Notes under the pieces: generated by a model
What the model was told of the DNA's origin: nothing
The model's database searches: none
What the model saw: only the letters and a program-made list of their open reading frames with translations
Translations under genes and position numbers: made by a program
Source: Oleispira antarctica RB-8
GTDB taxonomy: Bacteria; Pseudomonadota; Gammaproteobacteria; Pseudomonadales; Oceanobacteraceae
Direction of reading: 5' to 3'
Assembly: GCA_000967895.1 (NCBI GenBank)
Contig: FO203512.1
Location: 3,657,531-3,721,530 of the forward strand
Length of the DNA stretch: 64,000 nt
Shown: piece after piece, positions 1 through 9,196 of the stretch
Layout of the letters: each line of letters starts with the position of its first letter
How positions within the stretch are numbered: the stretch's first letter is position 1

Positions 1-1476
1 CTATTATTAGTCGGTGGTAGCTTTTATATTTATTCATCATTACCTAGCTCATTTTTACCCAATGAAGATCAAGGTAAAGTGCTTGTCATGGTCAGTCTTC
101 CCAATGGCTCAACGTTGAATCAAACGAATGAAGTCATGACGGAGATTAGAGAGTACTTTGAAGAGAATGAAAGTGACGTGGTAAAAAGAGTATTTACCGT
201 TGCAGGCTTTAACTTTGCAGGCAGAGGACAAAATGCAGCCTTGGCATTTGTGGGTTTAAAAGATTGGTCTGAACGAACCGCAGAAGGTACCGATTTAGAC
301 TCAATTATTCAACGTAGTATGGAGCACTTTTCTACATATAAAAAAGCATCCGTATTTGCATTCAATACCCCTGCTATTCGTGAATTAGGACAAGCCACTG
401 GTTTTAACTTCTACCTGGAAGATATTGGAAATATAGGCCACGATCAATTAATCGAACTTCGTGATCAGCTATTAGGAACATTGGCACAAAGTCCAATGCT
501 AAAAAAAGTAAGATCTAATGGTCTGGAAGATAATGCTCAACTTTATCTTGATATCGACTATGAAAAAGCCAAAGTAATGGGGATCAATATTAGTGATATT
601 AATAATACGCTCTCCATCGCTTGGGGCTCTTCTTATGTGAATGATTTCATTGATAAAGGGCGATCTAAAAAAGTCTATATACAGGCGCAAGCAGAGTTCC
701 GCATGACACCAGAAGATATTAGTCACTGGTATGTTCGCAATAATAAAGGCGAAATGGTCGCTATATCCACATTTACCACGTCACATTGGAGGCAAGGCCC
801 ACCTCAATTAGCACGCTATAACGGTAATTCGGCCGTACAAATATTAGGCGAAGCCAATACGGGATACAGCACCGGAGATGCAATGGATGAGGTAGACCGC
901 ATCGCAAGCGAACTATCAAAAGATATTCAAGTGAGCTGGACAGGCATGTCGTATCAGGAAAAAGAATCAGGTGGCCAAGCACCCATACTCTATGCTGCGT
1001 CATTACTAATGGTTTTTTTATGCTTAGCAGCACTTTATGAAAGCTGGAGTATTCCTTTTGTTATCATTCTAGTGGTACCGTTGGGTATCTTAGGGGCCGC
1101 AGCAGCGATTATGATGCGTGGCTTAGAGAATGATGTGTATTTCCAAGTAGGGTTATTAACTACGATAGGTCTCGCGGCAAAAAATACCATCTTAATCGTT
1201 GAGTTTGCTAAAGATCTTTATGAAAAAGGAATGAGCTTAATGGATGCTACTATTCATGCTTGTGAAATGCGCTTGCGCCCTATCATCATGACATCGTTGG
1301 CCTTCGTATTAGGTGTATTGCCTTTAGTCATTAGCACGGGGGCTGGGGCAAATGCTCGTAATGCAATTGGCACATCCGTGATGGGTGGCATGATTGCGGC
1401 CACTATTTTAGTGATTTACTTTGCACCACTATTTTTTGTACTAATCGTAAAATGGTTCAGCTCTAAAAAAGCATAA
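1..1476 (+). CDS. RND (AcrB/HAE1-type) multidrug efflux permease, 5'-truncated by window edge
   Basis: C-terminal half of an inner-membrane proton-driven RND drug exporter. Frame 1 is open from base 1 without a stop, so the gene begins upstream; about 491 of the roughly 1030 residues usual for the family are present. Visible are the porter-domain signature GFNFAGRGQNAALAFVGL, the ATGFNFYLED stretch, then transmembrane helices 8-12. GLAAKNTILIVEFA carries the conserved proton-relay lysine and RLRPIIMTSLAF follows it. The protein would work in a tripartite complex with a periplasmic adaptor and an outer-membrane channel, probably encoded upstream. A response regulator starts 12 bp after the stop, so the pump is likely part of, or controlled by, that two-component system. 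Substrate cannot be predicted. Confidence 0.95.
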   Translation, partial: LLLVGGSFYIYSSLPSSFLPNEDQGKVLVMVSLPNGSTLNQTNEVMTEIREYFEENESDVVKRVFTVAGFNFAGRGQNAALAFVGLKDWSERTAEGTDLDSIIQRSMEHFSTYKKASVFAFNTPAIRELGQATGFNFYLEDIGNIGHDQLIELRDQLLGTLAQSPMLKKVRSNGLEDNAQLYLDIDYEKAKVMGINISDINNTLSIAWGSSYVNDFIDKGRSKKVYIQAQAEFRMTPEDISHWYVRNNKGEMVAISTFTTSHWRQGPPQLARYNGNSAVQILGEANTGYSTGDAMDEVDRIASELSKDIQVSWTGMSYQEKESGGQAPILYAASLLMVFLCLAALYESWSIPFVIILVVPLGILGAAAAIMMRGLENDVYFQVGLLTTIGLAAKNTILIVEFAKDLYEKGMSLMDATIHACEMRLRPIIMTSLAFVLGVLPLVISTGAGANARNAIGTSVMGGMIAATILVIYFAPLFFVLIVKWFSSKKA

Positions 1477-1488
1477 CATGAGACAACT

Positions 1489-2178
1489 ATGAAATCGGAC
1501 AATTTAATGTTTCTCTTGGTTGAAGATGACCTGGATTTAGCCGCTGCAATAGTTGATTACTTTGAATTAGAGAACATCCAATGTGATCATGCCAGCAACG
1601 GTGTTGCTGGTTTAAACCTAATAAAAAGCAATCAGTATGATGCGATTATATTAGATTTGAATCTGCCCAAAATGAATGGTTTACAAGTCTGTGAGCAATT
1701 GCGTGGATTTGGAATAGATGTCCCTGTGTTGATGTTAACAGCACAGGATACATTAGATGATAAACTCATGGGCTTCTCTAAAGGAGCCGATGATTACTTA
1801 ATAAAACCCTTTGCTATGGAAGAATTGATTGTACGGACTCAAGTATTAGCAAAACGTAGAAGCGGTCAAGTATCACGCCTTACAGTATTTGATGTCGTAT
1901 TAGAAATAAATCAAAAACAAGCTTTTCGAAATAATCAACAATTAAAACTATCCCCCACAGCCCTTAAAATATTAGAAATACTCATGCGGGCAAGCCCAAA
2001 TCCCGTCTCGCGGGAGAAAATTATGCAAGGTATTTGGGGCAACGAACAACCCGACAGCAACAGCCTGAAAGTGCATATTTTTAACTTACGCAAACAAGTT
2101 GATGGGGTTAATTCAAATAAGCTCATTCATACGATATCAGGACTTGGGTTCGCTATTAAAGAGAGCTACAACGTATGA
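1489..2178 (+). CDS. OmpR/PhoB-family response regulator
   Basis: A 229-residue DNA-binding response regulator. The N-terminal receiver domain (about 1-120) has the acidic pocket E12-D13-D14, phosphoacceptor D56 in ILDLNLPKMNG, T84, and K106 in YLIKPFA. The C-terminal winged helix (about 130-225) has the typical end HTISGLGFAI. It follows the RND permease by 12 bp, and its last 4 bases overlap the start of the histidine kinase gene (ATGA), so the two are translationally coupled. The inferred role is control of the adjacent efflux pump in response to an unknown envelope signal. The family assignment is firm; the regulon is inference from position. Confidence 0.95.
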   Translation: MKSDNLMFLLVEDDLDLAAAIVDYFELENIQCDHASNGVAGLNLIKSNQYDAIILDLNLPKMNGLQVCEQLRGFGIDVPVLMLTAQDTLDDKLMGFSKGADDYLIKPFAMEELIVRTQVLAKRRSGQVSRLTVFDVVLEINQKQAFRNNQQLKLSPTALKILEILMRASPNPVSREKIMQGIWGNEQPDSNSLKVHIFNLRKQVDGVNSNKLIHTISGLGFAIKESYNV

Positions 2179-3497
2179 GAATTATGCCAAGTATTCGGCT
2201 CTATGTATTATTATCAATGCTGTTGACTGGAGGAGGCATCATTTGGGGGTTATCTGCGTTAAGCAGTTATTATTTTGTTTCTGGATTAGATATCTCAACG
2301 CGTAACAGCATGCTGGCATTCGCATATCAACAGAAAAATGATAAACAATTTACGTTCGTAACACCAGAAGTAGATTCCATAAAAAAACAAAAAAGAACCA
2401 TCACCTACGGCCTTATAAAAGACTGGAAAAATCTTCCTTTAGTTTTTCAAAATACCTACAAACCTTCTGAATTAGTTCTTGATAAATTTTATAAACATCT
2501 AGAAAAAACCTCATTATTTACCCCCCCTAAAACAGGGTCTTTTATAATAAAAATAATGAAAGATAATGAAATATATTACGCTACGCTTATAATCTCAAAT
2601 GGTGATAAAAAAATAAACAGCATCTCAGATTTAAACAATTTTGTAGTTATTAACTTAACCGCTCTAGCGGTAATTATATTATTCACCTTGATTTTATTAT
2701 TTGTTATGCGACAAGTAACGTTACCAGTAAAACGACTTAAAGATTGGGCAAAAAATCTAAAAAACCAACAATTATCACAAGATATTCCTGATTTTCATTA
2801 CAGTGAACTCAATATACTGGCAAGCTTGATACGTGATAGTTTAGATTCTGTTCAAAAAAGCCTAGAACGTGAAAAGAAATTTTTGGGATATGCAAGTCAT
2901 GAACTTCGTACACCTATTGCAGTATCTCACTCGAACAGTGAACTATTAAAAAAACTTATTGAAAACAACTGCCCTCGCGAAAAACAACTGCAAGTATTAG
3001 CAAGAATTTTTCGAGCTAATTTAACTATGACAAGTTTAACTGAAACCTTACTTTGGCTAAATCGTCGAGAAGGTAAAGAACTTGTAGCACGAGATCTTCA
3101 ACTAGGCATACTCACAGAGCAGCTTGTTAATGAATTAAAATATCTAACGGAAGGTAAAGTTATTACACTCAGTGTGGAAACTGATCATTCATCCAGTGAG
3201 CTTCCAGAAGGCGTATGTCGAATTATCACATCCAACTTAATTCGTAATGCATTTCAACATACGACTGAAGGACGTGTTTTTATAAAACAAGAAGGCTGCC
3301 ATCTTTCTGTTATTAACCAAAACAGTTTAAGCGAAGAGAGAATAGACGTCTTTGAAGGTAATAGTTTGGAAAAAGATAATTTAGGCTTTGGGTTGGGCTT
3401 AAGCTTGACCCAAAGGATTATAGAACAATACCAGTGGCAATATGAAGCAACCGATATAACAGGAGGAAAAAGCGTTTCTGTCATTTTTAAGCGCTGA
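2175..3497 (+). CDS. Membrane sensor histidine kinase, partner of the upstream response regulator
   Basis: A 440-residue inner-membrane kinase. TM1 lies at about residues 10-32 and TM2 at about 155-177, with a periplasmic sensor of roughly 120 residues between them that matches no family I recognise. The HisKA region has phosphoacceptor H242 in YASHELRTP. The GHKL ATPase region has an N-box (SNLIRNAFQHT) and a G-box (GFGLGLSLTQRI). The N-box-to-G-box stretch is compact, and the usual DxGxG G1 motif is not evident (VFEGNSLEKDN stands in its place), so the ATP lid may be atypical. ATG overlaps the regulator stop. The sensor half is rich in AT and lysine. Confidence 0.92.
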   Translation: MRIMPSIRLYVLLSMLLTGGGIIWGLSALSSYYFVSGLDISTRNSMLAFAYQQKNDKQFTFVTPEVDSIKKQKRTITYGLIKDWKNLPLVFQNTYKPSELVLDKFYKHLEKTSLFTPPKTGSFIIKIMKDNEIYYATLIISNGDKKINSISDLNNFVVINLTALAVIILFTLILLFVMRQVTLPVKRLKDWAKNLKNQQLSQDIPDFHYSELNILASLIRDSLDSVQKSLEREKKFLGYASHELRTPIAVSHSNSELLKKLIENNCPREKQLQVLARIFRANLTMTSLTETLLWLNRREGKELVARDLQLGILTEQLVNELKYLTEGKVITLSVETDHSSSELPEGVCRIITSNLIRNAFQHTTEGRVFIKQEGCHLSVINQNSLSEERIDVFEGNSLEKDNLGFGLGLSLTQRIIEQYQWQYEATDITGGKSVSVIFKR

Positions 3498-3587
3498 ATA
3501 TGATTAACCATTCACTCTAAGCTTCTTATATCGTCAAAAAATGTTATTTTATGAACAATAAAAATAACATTGACGGATCACACTAAG

Positions 3588-4676
3588 ATGATAAATAAAG
3601 TAATAAAAAAAATAATCGCTGGCACCACATTGATATTGCTAGGCTATCTAGTTTTCTGGCCTGTAGACGTTGACCCTGTAGCATGGCAGTCACCTGAAAA
3701 TTCAGGATATACGGGTATCTTTTCTCAAAACCAACATCTTAGCCAAATCAAGCGTATCGACTTAAATGGGGATATTGGCCCTGAAGACTTGGCCCTTGGT
3801 GCAGATAATAATGTTTATTTTTCATTATTAAACGGTGATATTAAATTCATCGATGCTAAAGGCCAAATACACTCTTGGGTGAACACGGGTGGTCGTCCAC
3901 TGGGTATTGAATTTGATGGTCAGGGTAATTTATTAGTCGCTGATGCTTTTAAAGGTTTGCTCAGCATTTCGCCTCAAGGCGACATTAGTACTTTAGTAAA
4001 TAGCGTAGAAGGCATTGCTGTTAACTATGCTGATGATGTCGATATTGCAAGCAATGGCAATATTTATTTCTCCGATGCGTCTTCAAAATTCTTTGCTAAA
4101 AAATACGGTACTTACGGGGCTAGCTTGCTCGATATTAATGAGCACGGCGGCCATGGCCGAATCATCGAATACAACCCCAATACAAAAATCTCAATAGTCA
4201 TTGCCCGTGACATTAACTTTGCTAACGGTGTGGCGCTTAGTCATGACGAGCAATATGTATTGTTCAATGAAACCGGTAGCTATCGCATATTACGCTTAGC
4301 ACTCAACGGCGACAAACGTGGCAAGGTCGAAGTCGTGATTGATAGCCTACCTGGCTTTCCTGATAATTTAGCCCGAGGCAGTAATGGATTGTATTGGTTT
4401 GGATTAGTCAGCCCACGCAGCAAGTCGCTGGATATGCTGTCTGACTCACCACGCTTACGCAAAGTTATTCAACGCTTACCTGAGTTTATGCGCCCTAAAG
4501 CGCAACACTATGGTCACATTGTGGCGATCAACGATAGCGGCGAGATTGTATTTAACCTGCAAGATCCTCTTGGTATTTACGGCCAAACCACGGGTGCTTT
4601 AGAAGTGGGCGATAAACTGTACGTTAGTAGCCTGCATGAAACAGCATTAGGGGTAATAACCAACGTGAATGAGTGA
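3588..4676 (+). CDS. SMP-30/strictosidine-synthase-like beta-propeller protein, membrane anchored
   Basis: About 362 residues. A single N-terminal membrane segment (IIAGTTLILLGYLVFWPV) is followed by a six-bladed propeller typical of the SMP-30/gluconolactonase and strictosidine synthase/APMAP superfamily. Characteristic pieces are GPEDLALGADNNVYF, GRPLGIEFDGQGNLLVADA, GIAVNYADDVDIASNGNIYFSDASSKF, FANGVALSHDEQYVLFNETGSYRI and LPGFPDNLARGSNGLYWFGLVSPR. Such proteins are calcium-dependent hydrolases of lactones or esters, but the substrate here is unknown. I chose ATG 3588. A TTG at 3570 extends the frame by six residues but has no better ribosome site. It stands alone downstream of the kinase. 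Confidence 0.85.
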   Translation: MINKVIKKIIAGTTLILLGYLVFWPVDVDPVAWQSPENSGYTGIFSQNQHLSQIKRIDLNGDIGPEDLALGADNNVYFSLLNGDIKFIDAKGQIHSWVNTGGRPLGIEFDGQGNLLVADAFKGLLSISPQGDISTLVNSVEGIAVNYADDVDIASNGNIYFSDASSKFFAKKYGTYGASLLDINEHGGHGRIIEYNPNTKISIVIARDINFANGVALSHDEQYVLFNETGSYRILRLALNGDKRGKVEVVIDSLPGFPDNLARGSNGLYWFGLVSPRSKSLDMLSDSPRLRKVIQRLPEFMRPKAQHYGHIVAINDSGEIVFNLQDPLGIYGQTTGALEVGDKLYVSSLHETALGVITNVNE

Positions 4677-4748
4677 TTAGCGAACGCTATATGAGTGAAG
4701 TAAAACTTGGTCTAAATGAACGTCTGAACATTTTATTCAGATAATGCT

Positions 4749-5501
4749 TTATGCCGAGAACAAGTTAACTTCACTTGCGGTTAAATATCGCCACCGTCCA
4801 ACTTCAACATCGAGTTGGATGTCGCCAATTTTTTCCCGATGCAAAGTCAGTACTCTATTCCCTACCGCGGCGAACATACGCTTAACCTGATGGTATTTGC
4901 CTTCCGTGATGGTAAGCAGTACTTCCTTACTCTCACTGCCTTTGGCAGAAAGCACTTCTAATGTAGCAGGCAAGGTGAGCTGCTGCTCGCCTTGCAACTG
5001 TATACCGTGCTTAAAACGAGCGACAAGCGCTTCGACAGCATCATCAGCAATGCCATAAGATAAACCCACTCGATAAACTTTATGACAGTGTTTGTCGGGG
5101 CGGGTAATGCTATAGGTCCAACGACCGTCATCAGTGATCAATACCAATCCTGTTGTATCAACATCTAAACGACCTGCTATATGCAATTCTGAAATGTTCT
5201 CAAGCCCTCTATCGATAGCTAAATCATTTCCTAATAAGTTGAATAAGGAGGGATAATCGCCATCAGTATTTGAGCAGATTGTCCCCACGGGTTTATGCAT
5301 GAGTATGTAGCGAAATGGTCGTAGTTTTAATCTTTGGCCATTGAGGGTGATTGTATTGTTTTCATGCACCTGTGTTATTTCATCTATTTCGCCCTGCCCA
5401 CTCGCGCAGCCATTAACAATCACATCACCGGCCTGTATGCTCTGAATCGCTTCTGCCTTGGTTAGTTCGGTGCTTTTACAAATAAACTTATCTAGACGCA
5501 T
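4749..5501 (-). CDS. rsuA: 16S rRNA pseudouridine(516) synthase RsuA
   Basis: RNA modification enzyme of the RsuA/RluB/E/F family, 250 residues. An N-terminal S4-like RNA-binding domain (MRLDKFICKST) is followed by the catalytic domain with motif GRLDVDTTGLVL, in which D113 is the predicted nucleophile. RsuA-like sections include TDDGRWTYSITRPDKHCHKVYRV and ITEGKYHQVKRMFAAVGNRVLTLHREKIG. These match E. coli RsuA better than RluB/E/F, so the 16S U516 target is likely but not proven. It is convergent with the propeller gene and monocistronic. Confidence 0.88.
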   Translation of the reverse strand: MRLDKFICKSTELTKAEAIQSIQAGDVIVNGCASGQGEIDEITQVHENNTITLNGQRLKLRPFRYILMHKPVGTICSNTDGDYPSLFNLLGNDLAIDRGLENISELHIAGRLDVDTTGLVLITDDGRWTYSITRPDKHCHKVYRVGLSYGIADDAVEALVARFKHGIQLQGEQQLTLPATLEVLSAKGSESKEVLLTITEGKYHQVKRMFAAVGNRVLTLHREKIGDIQLDVEVGRWRYLTASEVNLFSA

Positions 5502-5807
5502 AGTGGGAACAGCTTAGGGAAATAAGGTTCTATAATAAAGACCTACAATACTAATGAATAGACTTTATATAGCCAGCCCAGAATTTTCCTAAAACTGCAC
5601 GATAGCTTCAGTATCACTAAAGAACTTATTGAGTATTCATACAACACGATGAAAGAGCCGTTAAAAAAACTAATGATCAACAATGAATAATGCTCGATAA
5701 ATATTTTATTCGACGTTCAATGGCTATTTTCAATAAAATCCATAAAATATACCGTATTTACCCCTAATCTCGTCAGGATCAACATATTGAAAAATGAAAA
5801 ATGAAAA
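5502..5807. other. Divergent intergenic region between rsuA and cyclase gene
   Basis: About 305 bp, AT-rich, between two divergent starts, so it should hold both promoters. A plausible -10 for rsuA lies in TATAATAAAG near 5532. No riboswitch-like structure was recognised. The right end carries the 7-bp GAAAAAT tandem repeat described separately. Confidence 0.5.
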
Positions 5808-5814
5808 ATGAAAA
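5788..5814 (+). repeat. 7-bp tandem repeat (GAAAAAT, about 3.5 units) across the cyclase start codon
   Basis: TTGAAAAATG is followed by two more GAAAAAT units. ATGs lie at 5794, 5801 and 5808, each 7 bp apart and each in a different frame. The first two open only 5- and 10-codon ORFs; the third starts the cyclase. An AGGA at about 5775-5778 is spaced for TTG 5787 or ATG 5794 rather than for ATG 5808. Confidence 0.85.
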
Positions 5815-7271
5815 AGTCTATTTTTCCCGTTAATTCACGCATTTTTAGCAACATTCGTTTTCCTTTATTTTGGCAAATGTTATTAGCGATGACGCTTGTT
5901 CTAAGTCTTTCGACTGGCATGTTGTGGGGATATGTGCAATTAAATTTTAGCGATTTAATGCAAAAACAAACAAATACTTTTGCCAATACAATCACACAGC
6001 AGGCTGCTAGCAGTGCCGCTGAAATGTTGATGGCAGATGATCATTTAGCACTGTCATCTATGCTCGAAAATCTTGTGCGCAGTAGTGATAATATTCTTTC
6101 AATTTCTATTCAGGATGATACAAAAAATACCGTTGCCCTGGCGCGAGGCTCAGCCTTGAAATCAGCAGCAGATTTTCCTCAAGCATTAGAAAACAATACT
6201 CAGGCCAATTCAAGTAATGAAAATAACAGCATCGACTATCAGGCTGATATTATCTTTCATGAAGTAAAAGCAGGTTCTATTCAACTCAGTCTTGATAACA
6301 GCGCCATCAGTGATTCACTAACCAAAGCGTTGCGAGCATTGGGGATGATTTTAATTGGCATCGTTTTCTTTACTATCATCAGTAGTATATTAATTGCAAA
6401 AAAATTAACCCGCTCATTGCAGCAACTTCAAATGACAACTCAGCAAGTAGCAAAAGGCAATCTCTATCCCACTCTGCCTAATGTTAACAATAATGAAGTT
6501 GGCGACTTGATTAAAAGTTTTGAACACATGTTGCAAGGCTTGCGTGATAAAGAGTCTATTGAGAAAAAATTCAATTCTTTTATTTCAAAAGACATCGCTA
6601 AAGATATCTTATCGGATCTTGACCAGCTGAAAAAACCATTAAAGAGCGTTAATGGTTCAGTATTATTCGTCGACATTGTTGGTTTTACTCAACTAAGTGA
6701 AAGCCAAAGTCCGCAGGCAATTGCCGATATACTCAACCAATATTATTCACTGCTTCATCAGGTGAGTAAACTTTATTGGGGCAGTGTTGATAACTACATT
6801 GGCGACGGTGCAATGCTCACGTTTGGTGTACATGCTGAGAACCCTAAACACAGTATTAATGCTATTTGTGCGGCAAAAGTATTCATACGTTTAAGCAAGG
6901 CGCTGAATCAACAGCGCCTCAAATACAACCTTCCTGAATTACACTTTAGGTTAGGTTTACATTGCGGTGACATGTTAGCGGGGGCTATAGGGGATCAAGA
7001 GCGAATGCAATTCACGATCAGTGGCGATACGGTCAATGTCGCAGCGCGGCTGTGTGATTTGGCCAGCCCTAATAAATTAATGATCAGCGAAAGTATCTAT
7101 CGGCACCCAGCATGTGATGCATTGCTTATAACAGAACCTAGTGAGAGTTTTAATTTGAAAGGTAAAACTCATCCCGTTAACTGCTTTAGTGTGATTGCCT
7201 TAGCGCCTCAGTTCAATCGCTTACTAATGCAACAAGAAAACGAATTAATAGCGATGCAAAAATATGTTTAA
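5808..7271 (+). CDS. Membrane-bound HAMP/class III adenylate or guanylate cyclase
   Basis: A 487-residue cyclase. TM1 lies at about residues 18-42 and a periplasmic sensor at about 43-170. TM2 (about 172-194) is followed by HAMP (about 195-250). The C-terminal class III catalytic domain (about 283-450) keeps metal-binding D289 (FVDIVGFT) and D333 (IGDGAML), and also GDTVNVAARL with the usual catalytic Asn and Arg. The lysine that normally specifies adenine, just before IGD, is Asn329 here (VDNYIGD), so substrate specificity is uncertain. The start is fixed by an in-frame TGA at 5802, making ATG 5808 the earliest possible. The last 8 bp overlap the next gene, a lipoprotein, so the two products probably work together. 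Confidence 0.9.
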   Translation: MKKSIFPVNSRIFSNIRFPLFWQMLLAMTLVLSLSTGMLWGYVQLNFSDLMQKQTNTFANTITQQAASSAAEMLMADDHLALSSMLENLVRSSDNILSISIQDDTKNTVALARGSALKSAADFPQALENNTQANSSNENNSIDYQADIIFHEVKAGSIQLSLDNSAISDSLTKALRALGMILIGIVFFTIISSILIAKKLTRSLQQLQMTTQQVAKGNLYPTLPNVNNNEVGDLIKSFEHMLQGLRDKESIEKKFNSFISKDIAKDILSDLDQLKKPLKSVNGSVLFVDIVGFTQLSESQSPQAIADILNQYYSLLHQVSKLYWGSVDNYIGDGAMLTFGVHAENPKHSINAICAAKVFIRLSKALNQQRLKYNLPELHFRLGLHCGDMLAGAIGDQERMQFTISGDTVNVAARLCDLASPNKLMISESIYRHPACDALLITEPSESFNLKGKTHPVNCFSVIALAPQFNRLLMQQENELIAMQKYV

Positions 7272-8283
7272 CCGTCCGGCGACTTTTTTCCTGATAGCTT
7301 GCTCTGCACTGTTGAGCGCATGTGCCCACTCGCCGAGCAATTTTTGGCATACCAGTACAGAACAATTGCTTGAAAACCATCGCTATGAAAAAGCGATAGA
7401 GAAAATTAGCGCTGAAATGCCGTTCGACAAAGCCTTATTGCTAAAGGTTAAAAATCAAGCGGCACTACAGTGCAAAAAACAAACAGCCATCATCAATCAA
7501 TTAGTGAAGCAAAAGAAATGGGGAGAAGCTAGAGAGATATTAGAACAACTAAATTCTAATCAACCAAGCCAAACACCGTTCACTCACTTCAATTCGCTGA
7601 TTAATAAGGCTCAACTTGAAGAAGAGCGGCTAATCAATACCCGATTGGCCATGGTAGAAGCTCAATTATTAGACATTCAATTTAATCAGCAAGATCTATA
7701 TGATCGCACCCATCACAATAAAATTAATTGGTTTCCACAATACGATCAGTTAACTGTTAAAAGACAAGCATTGGCTGAAAATCTTTTACATCTTTCTACC
7801 CAGGCATTACGGGTTAAAGACTATAGAAATGCTCAAATAGCCTACAAAAAAGCCATAGAACTTGACCGTGAGCTAGGGACGGGAGAAATAACACAAGCAA
7901 TCAATTCTGGCCTTAGCAAACAGAATACCAAAGCGATTGATGAACGCCGCAACTCGCTGATTAAGCAATTAGACTTTGCTATCTCCACTCAGAATTTTGA
8001 GGCGTTATTAAAAGTTCAAGAGATATTATCCCATGAACCTTTCCATGGAGCTGAAGTTGAAGGTGCATTGAAGAAGGCGAAAAAAACTCGCCTAGAGCAT
8101 GCCCGCAGACTGGATGAAGTGGCATCAAAAGAATATCGAAACGGGAATATTTCTCTTGCGGTCACTCAATGGCAGCAAGCACTGTTATTAACTCCAACTG
8201 ATCTGAAAATACAAGAACGGTTAATAAGAGCGCAAAAAGTACAACGTAAATTAGAGAAACTAACGGCCATTGAAGAAAACTAA
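7264..8283 (+). CDS. TPR-like outer-envelope lipoprotein coupled to the cyclase
   Basis: 339 residues. The signal peptide ends in the lipobox LLSAC (FLIACSALLSACAHSPSN), so the mature protein should be lipidated on Cys20. The rest is almost entirely alpha-helical, with TPR-like helices such as AQIAYKKAIELDRELG near residues 195-210 and AVTQWQQALLLTPTD near 300-315. There is no catalytic motif. Its start lies inside the cyclase gene (8-bp overlap, different frame), suggesting translational coupling. It could be a periplasmic partner for the cyclase sensor domain; that is inference from gene overlap only. Confidence 0.8.
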   Translation: MFNRPATFFLIACSALLSACAHSPSNFWHTSTEQLLENHRYEKAIEKISAEMPFDKALLLKVKNQAALQCKKQTAIINQLVKQKKWGEAREILEQLNSNQPSQTPFTHFNSLINKAQLEEERLINTRLAMVEAQLLDIQFNQQDLYDRTHHNKINWFPQYDQLTVKRQALAENLLHLSTQALRVKDYRNAQIAYKKAIELDRELGTGEITQAINSGLSKQNTKAIDERRNSLIKQLDFAISTQNFEALLKVQEILSHEPFHGAEVEGALKKAKKTRLEHARRLDEVASKEYRNGNISLAVTQWQQALLLTPTDLKIQERLIRAQKVQRKLEKLTAIEEN

Positions 8284-8287
8284 ATAA

Positions 8288-8740
8288 TTATAAGTAACGA
8301 CCTGCCGATGCTACTAATATTGTAAATAATCCTATGACCAAGTTCAGCAGCACCATTTTTCTAATCAAATTCAGATGACCACCTGCACTTGGCCAGTCTT
8401 GCAATGCAACTGCCGCTTTTAAACGTTTAAAAGGCGCAAAATACACATGCATAAATATTCCCATCATGATGTAACCCAAAAGCATCATAATATGAATATG
8501 CTTACCGACATTGGCTAAACCTCCCATTTGTGCGGCCATGTAATGCCCACTAATAATTAAGAAGATAATGGTGAGCCAGACCCAGTTGAAAAATCTTGAA
8601 AATACCTGCACCCAAACGGTTAACCTTAATGGAGGCTCTAACACAGCGGCAGCAACAGGCCTCAAAGAAGTATAAGCGAAGAACATGCCTCCAACCCAAA
8701 TTGTGGCCGCTAAGATATGGAGGCTAATAGCAATAAACAT
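8288..8740 (-). CDS. CopD-like four-TM integral membrane protein
   Basis: 150 residues with about four transmembrane helices. The N-terminal pattern MFIAISLHILAATIWVGGMFFAY is typical of the CopD/YubA-like superfamily, in which His and Trp residues near the membrane face often bind heme or copper. Conserved-looking histidines occur at H8, in HYMAAQMGG, in the HIHI pair and in HVYFAPFKR. Function in this subfamily is unknown. It ends 4 bp from the convergent lipoprotein gene. A start at ATG 8740 with AAGG upstream is plausible. Confidence 0.7.
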   Translation of the reverse strand: MFIAISLHILAATIWVGGMFFAYTSLRPVAAAVLEPPLRLTVWVQVFSRFFNWVWLTIIFLIISGHYMAAQMGGLANVGKHIHIMMLLGYIMMGIFMHVYFAPFKRLKAAVALQDWPSAGGHLNLIRKMVLLNLVIGLFTILVASAGRYL

Positions 8741-8824
8741 AGAATTCCTTAAGGATAATAAAATTATTCACCAAATCTAACATCCCTAATTACTTGCGCC
8801 TACCTATTTTCACAATACATAAAA

Positions 8825-9115
8825 TTAGGCAATAACTGTCATCTCACTTAACGTGAATTCTGTAACAGCGCCTTCAGTGGCTACTATGTATTCAGCTAGA
8901 TGCGTATTAGCCATATGCGCTTGCCAAAGCTCACGGGTTTCCCATTTTTCATAAAACACAAAGTGAGCTGAATTTTCATTATCTTGATGGAGGTCGTAGT
9001 TAATACAACCTTTCTCAGCACGAGTCACTTCAATTAGCTTTAGAAGCTCTGATTTAACCAAATCAATTTTATCGGTATTGGCTTTAATATTAGCGACAAT
9101 TATTAATTGTGTCAT
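8825..9115 (-). CDS. Antibiotic-biosynthesis-monooxygenase (ABM) family protein, putative quinol monooxygenase
   Basis: 96 residues, one ABM ferredoxin-like domain as in YgiN and related proteins. Signature parts are MTQLIIVANIKANTDKIDLVKSELLKLI, EKGCINYDLHQDNEN and FVFYEKWETRELWQAHMANTHL. These small dimeric proteins oxidise quinols or serve as reactive-electrophile detoxifiers. It lies 81 bp downstream of a same-strand MDR dehydrogenase, a common pairing with LysR-controlled quinone or electrophile response genes. Confidence 0.85.
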   Translation of the reverse strand: MTQLIIVANIKANTDKIDLVKSELLKLIEVTRAEKGCINYDLHQDNENSAHFVFYEKWETRELWQAHMANTHLAEYIVATEGAVTEFTLSEMTVIA

Positions 9116-9196
9116 TTTGTACTCTCTACAATCTCATGAGTTGTGTCTAAATTCTTTAACGTCTTATTCTTTAAATTTAGTGCTTTAGGCTTAATA

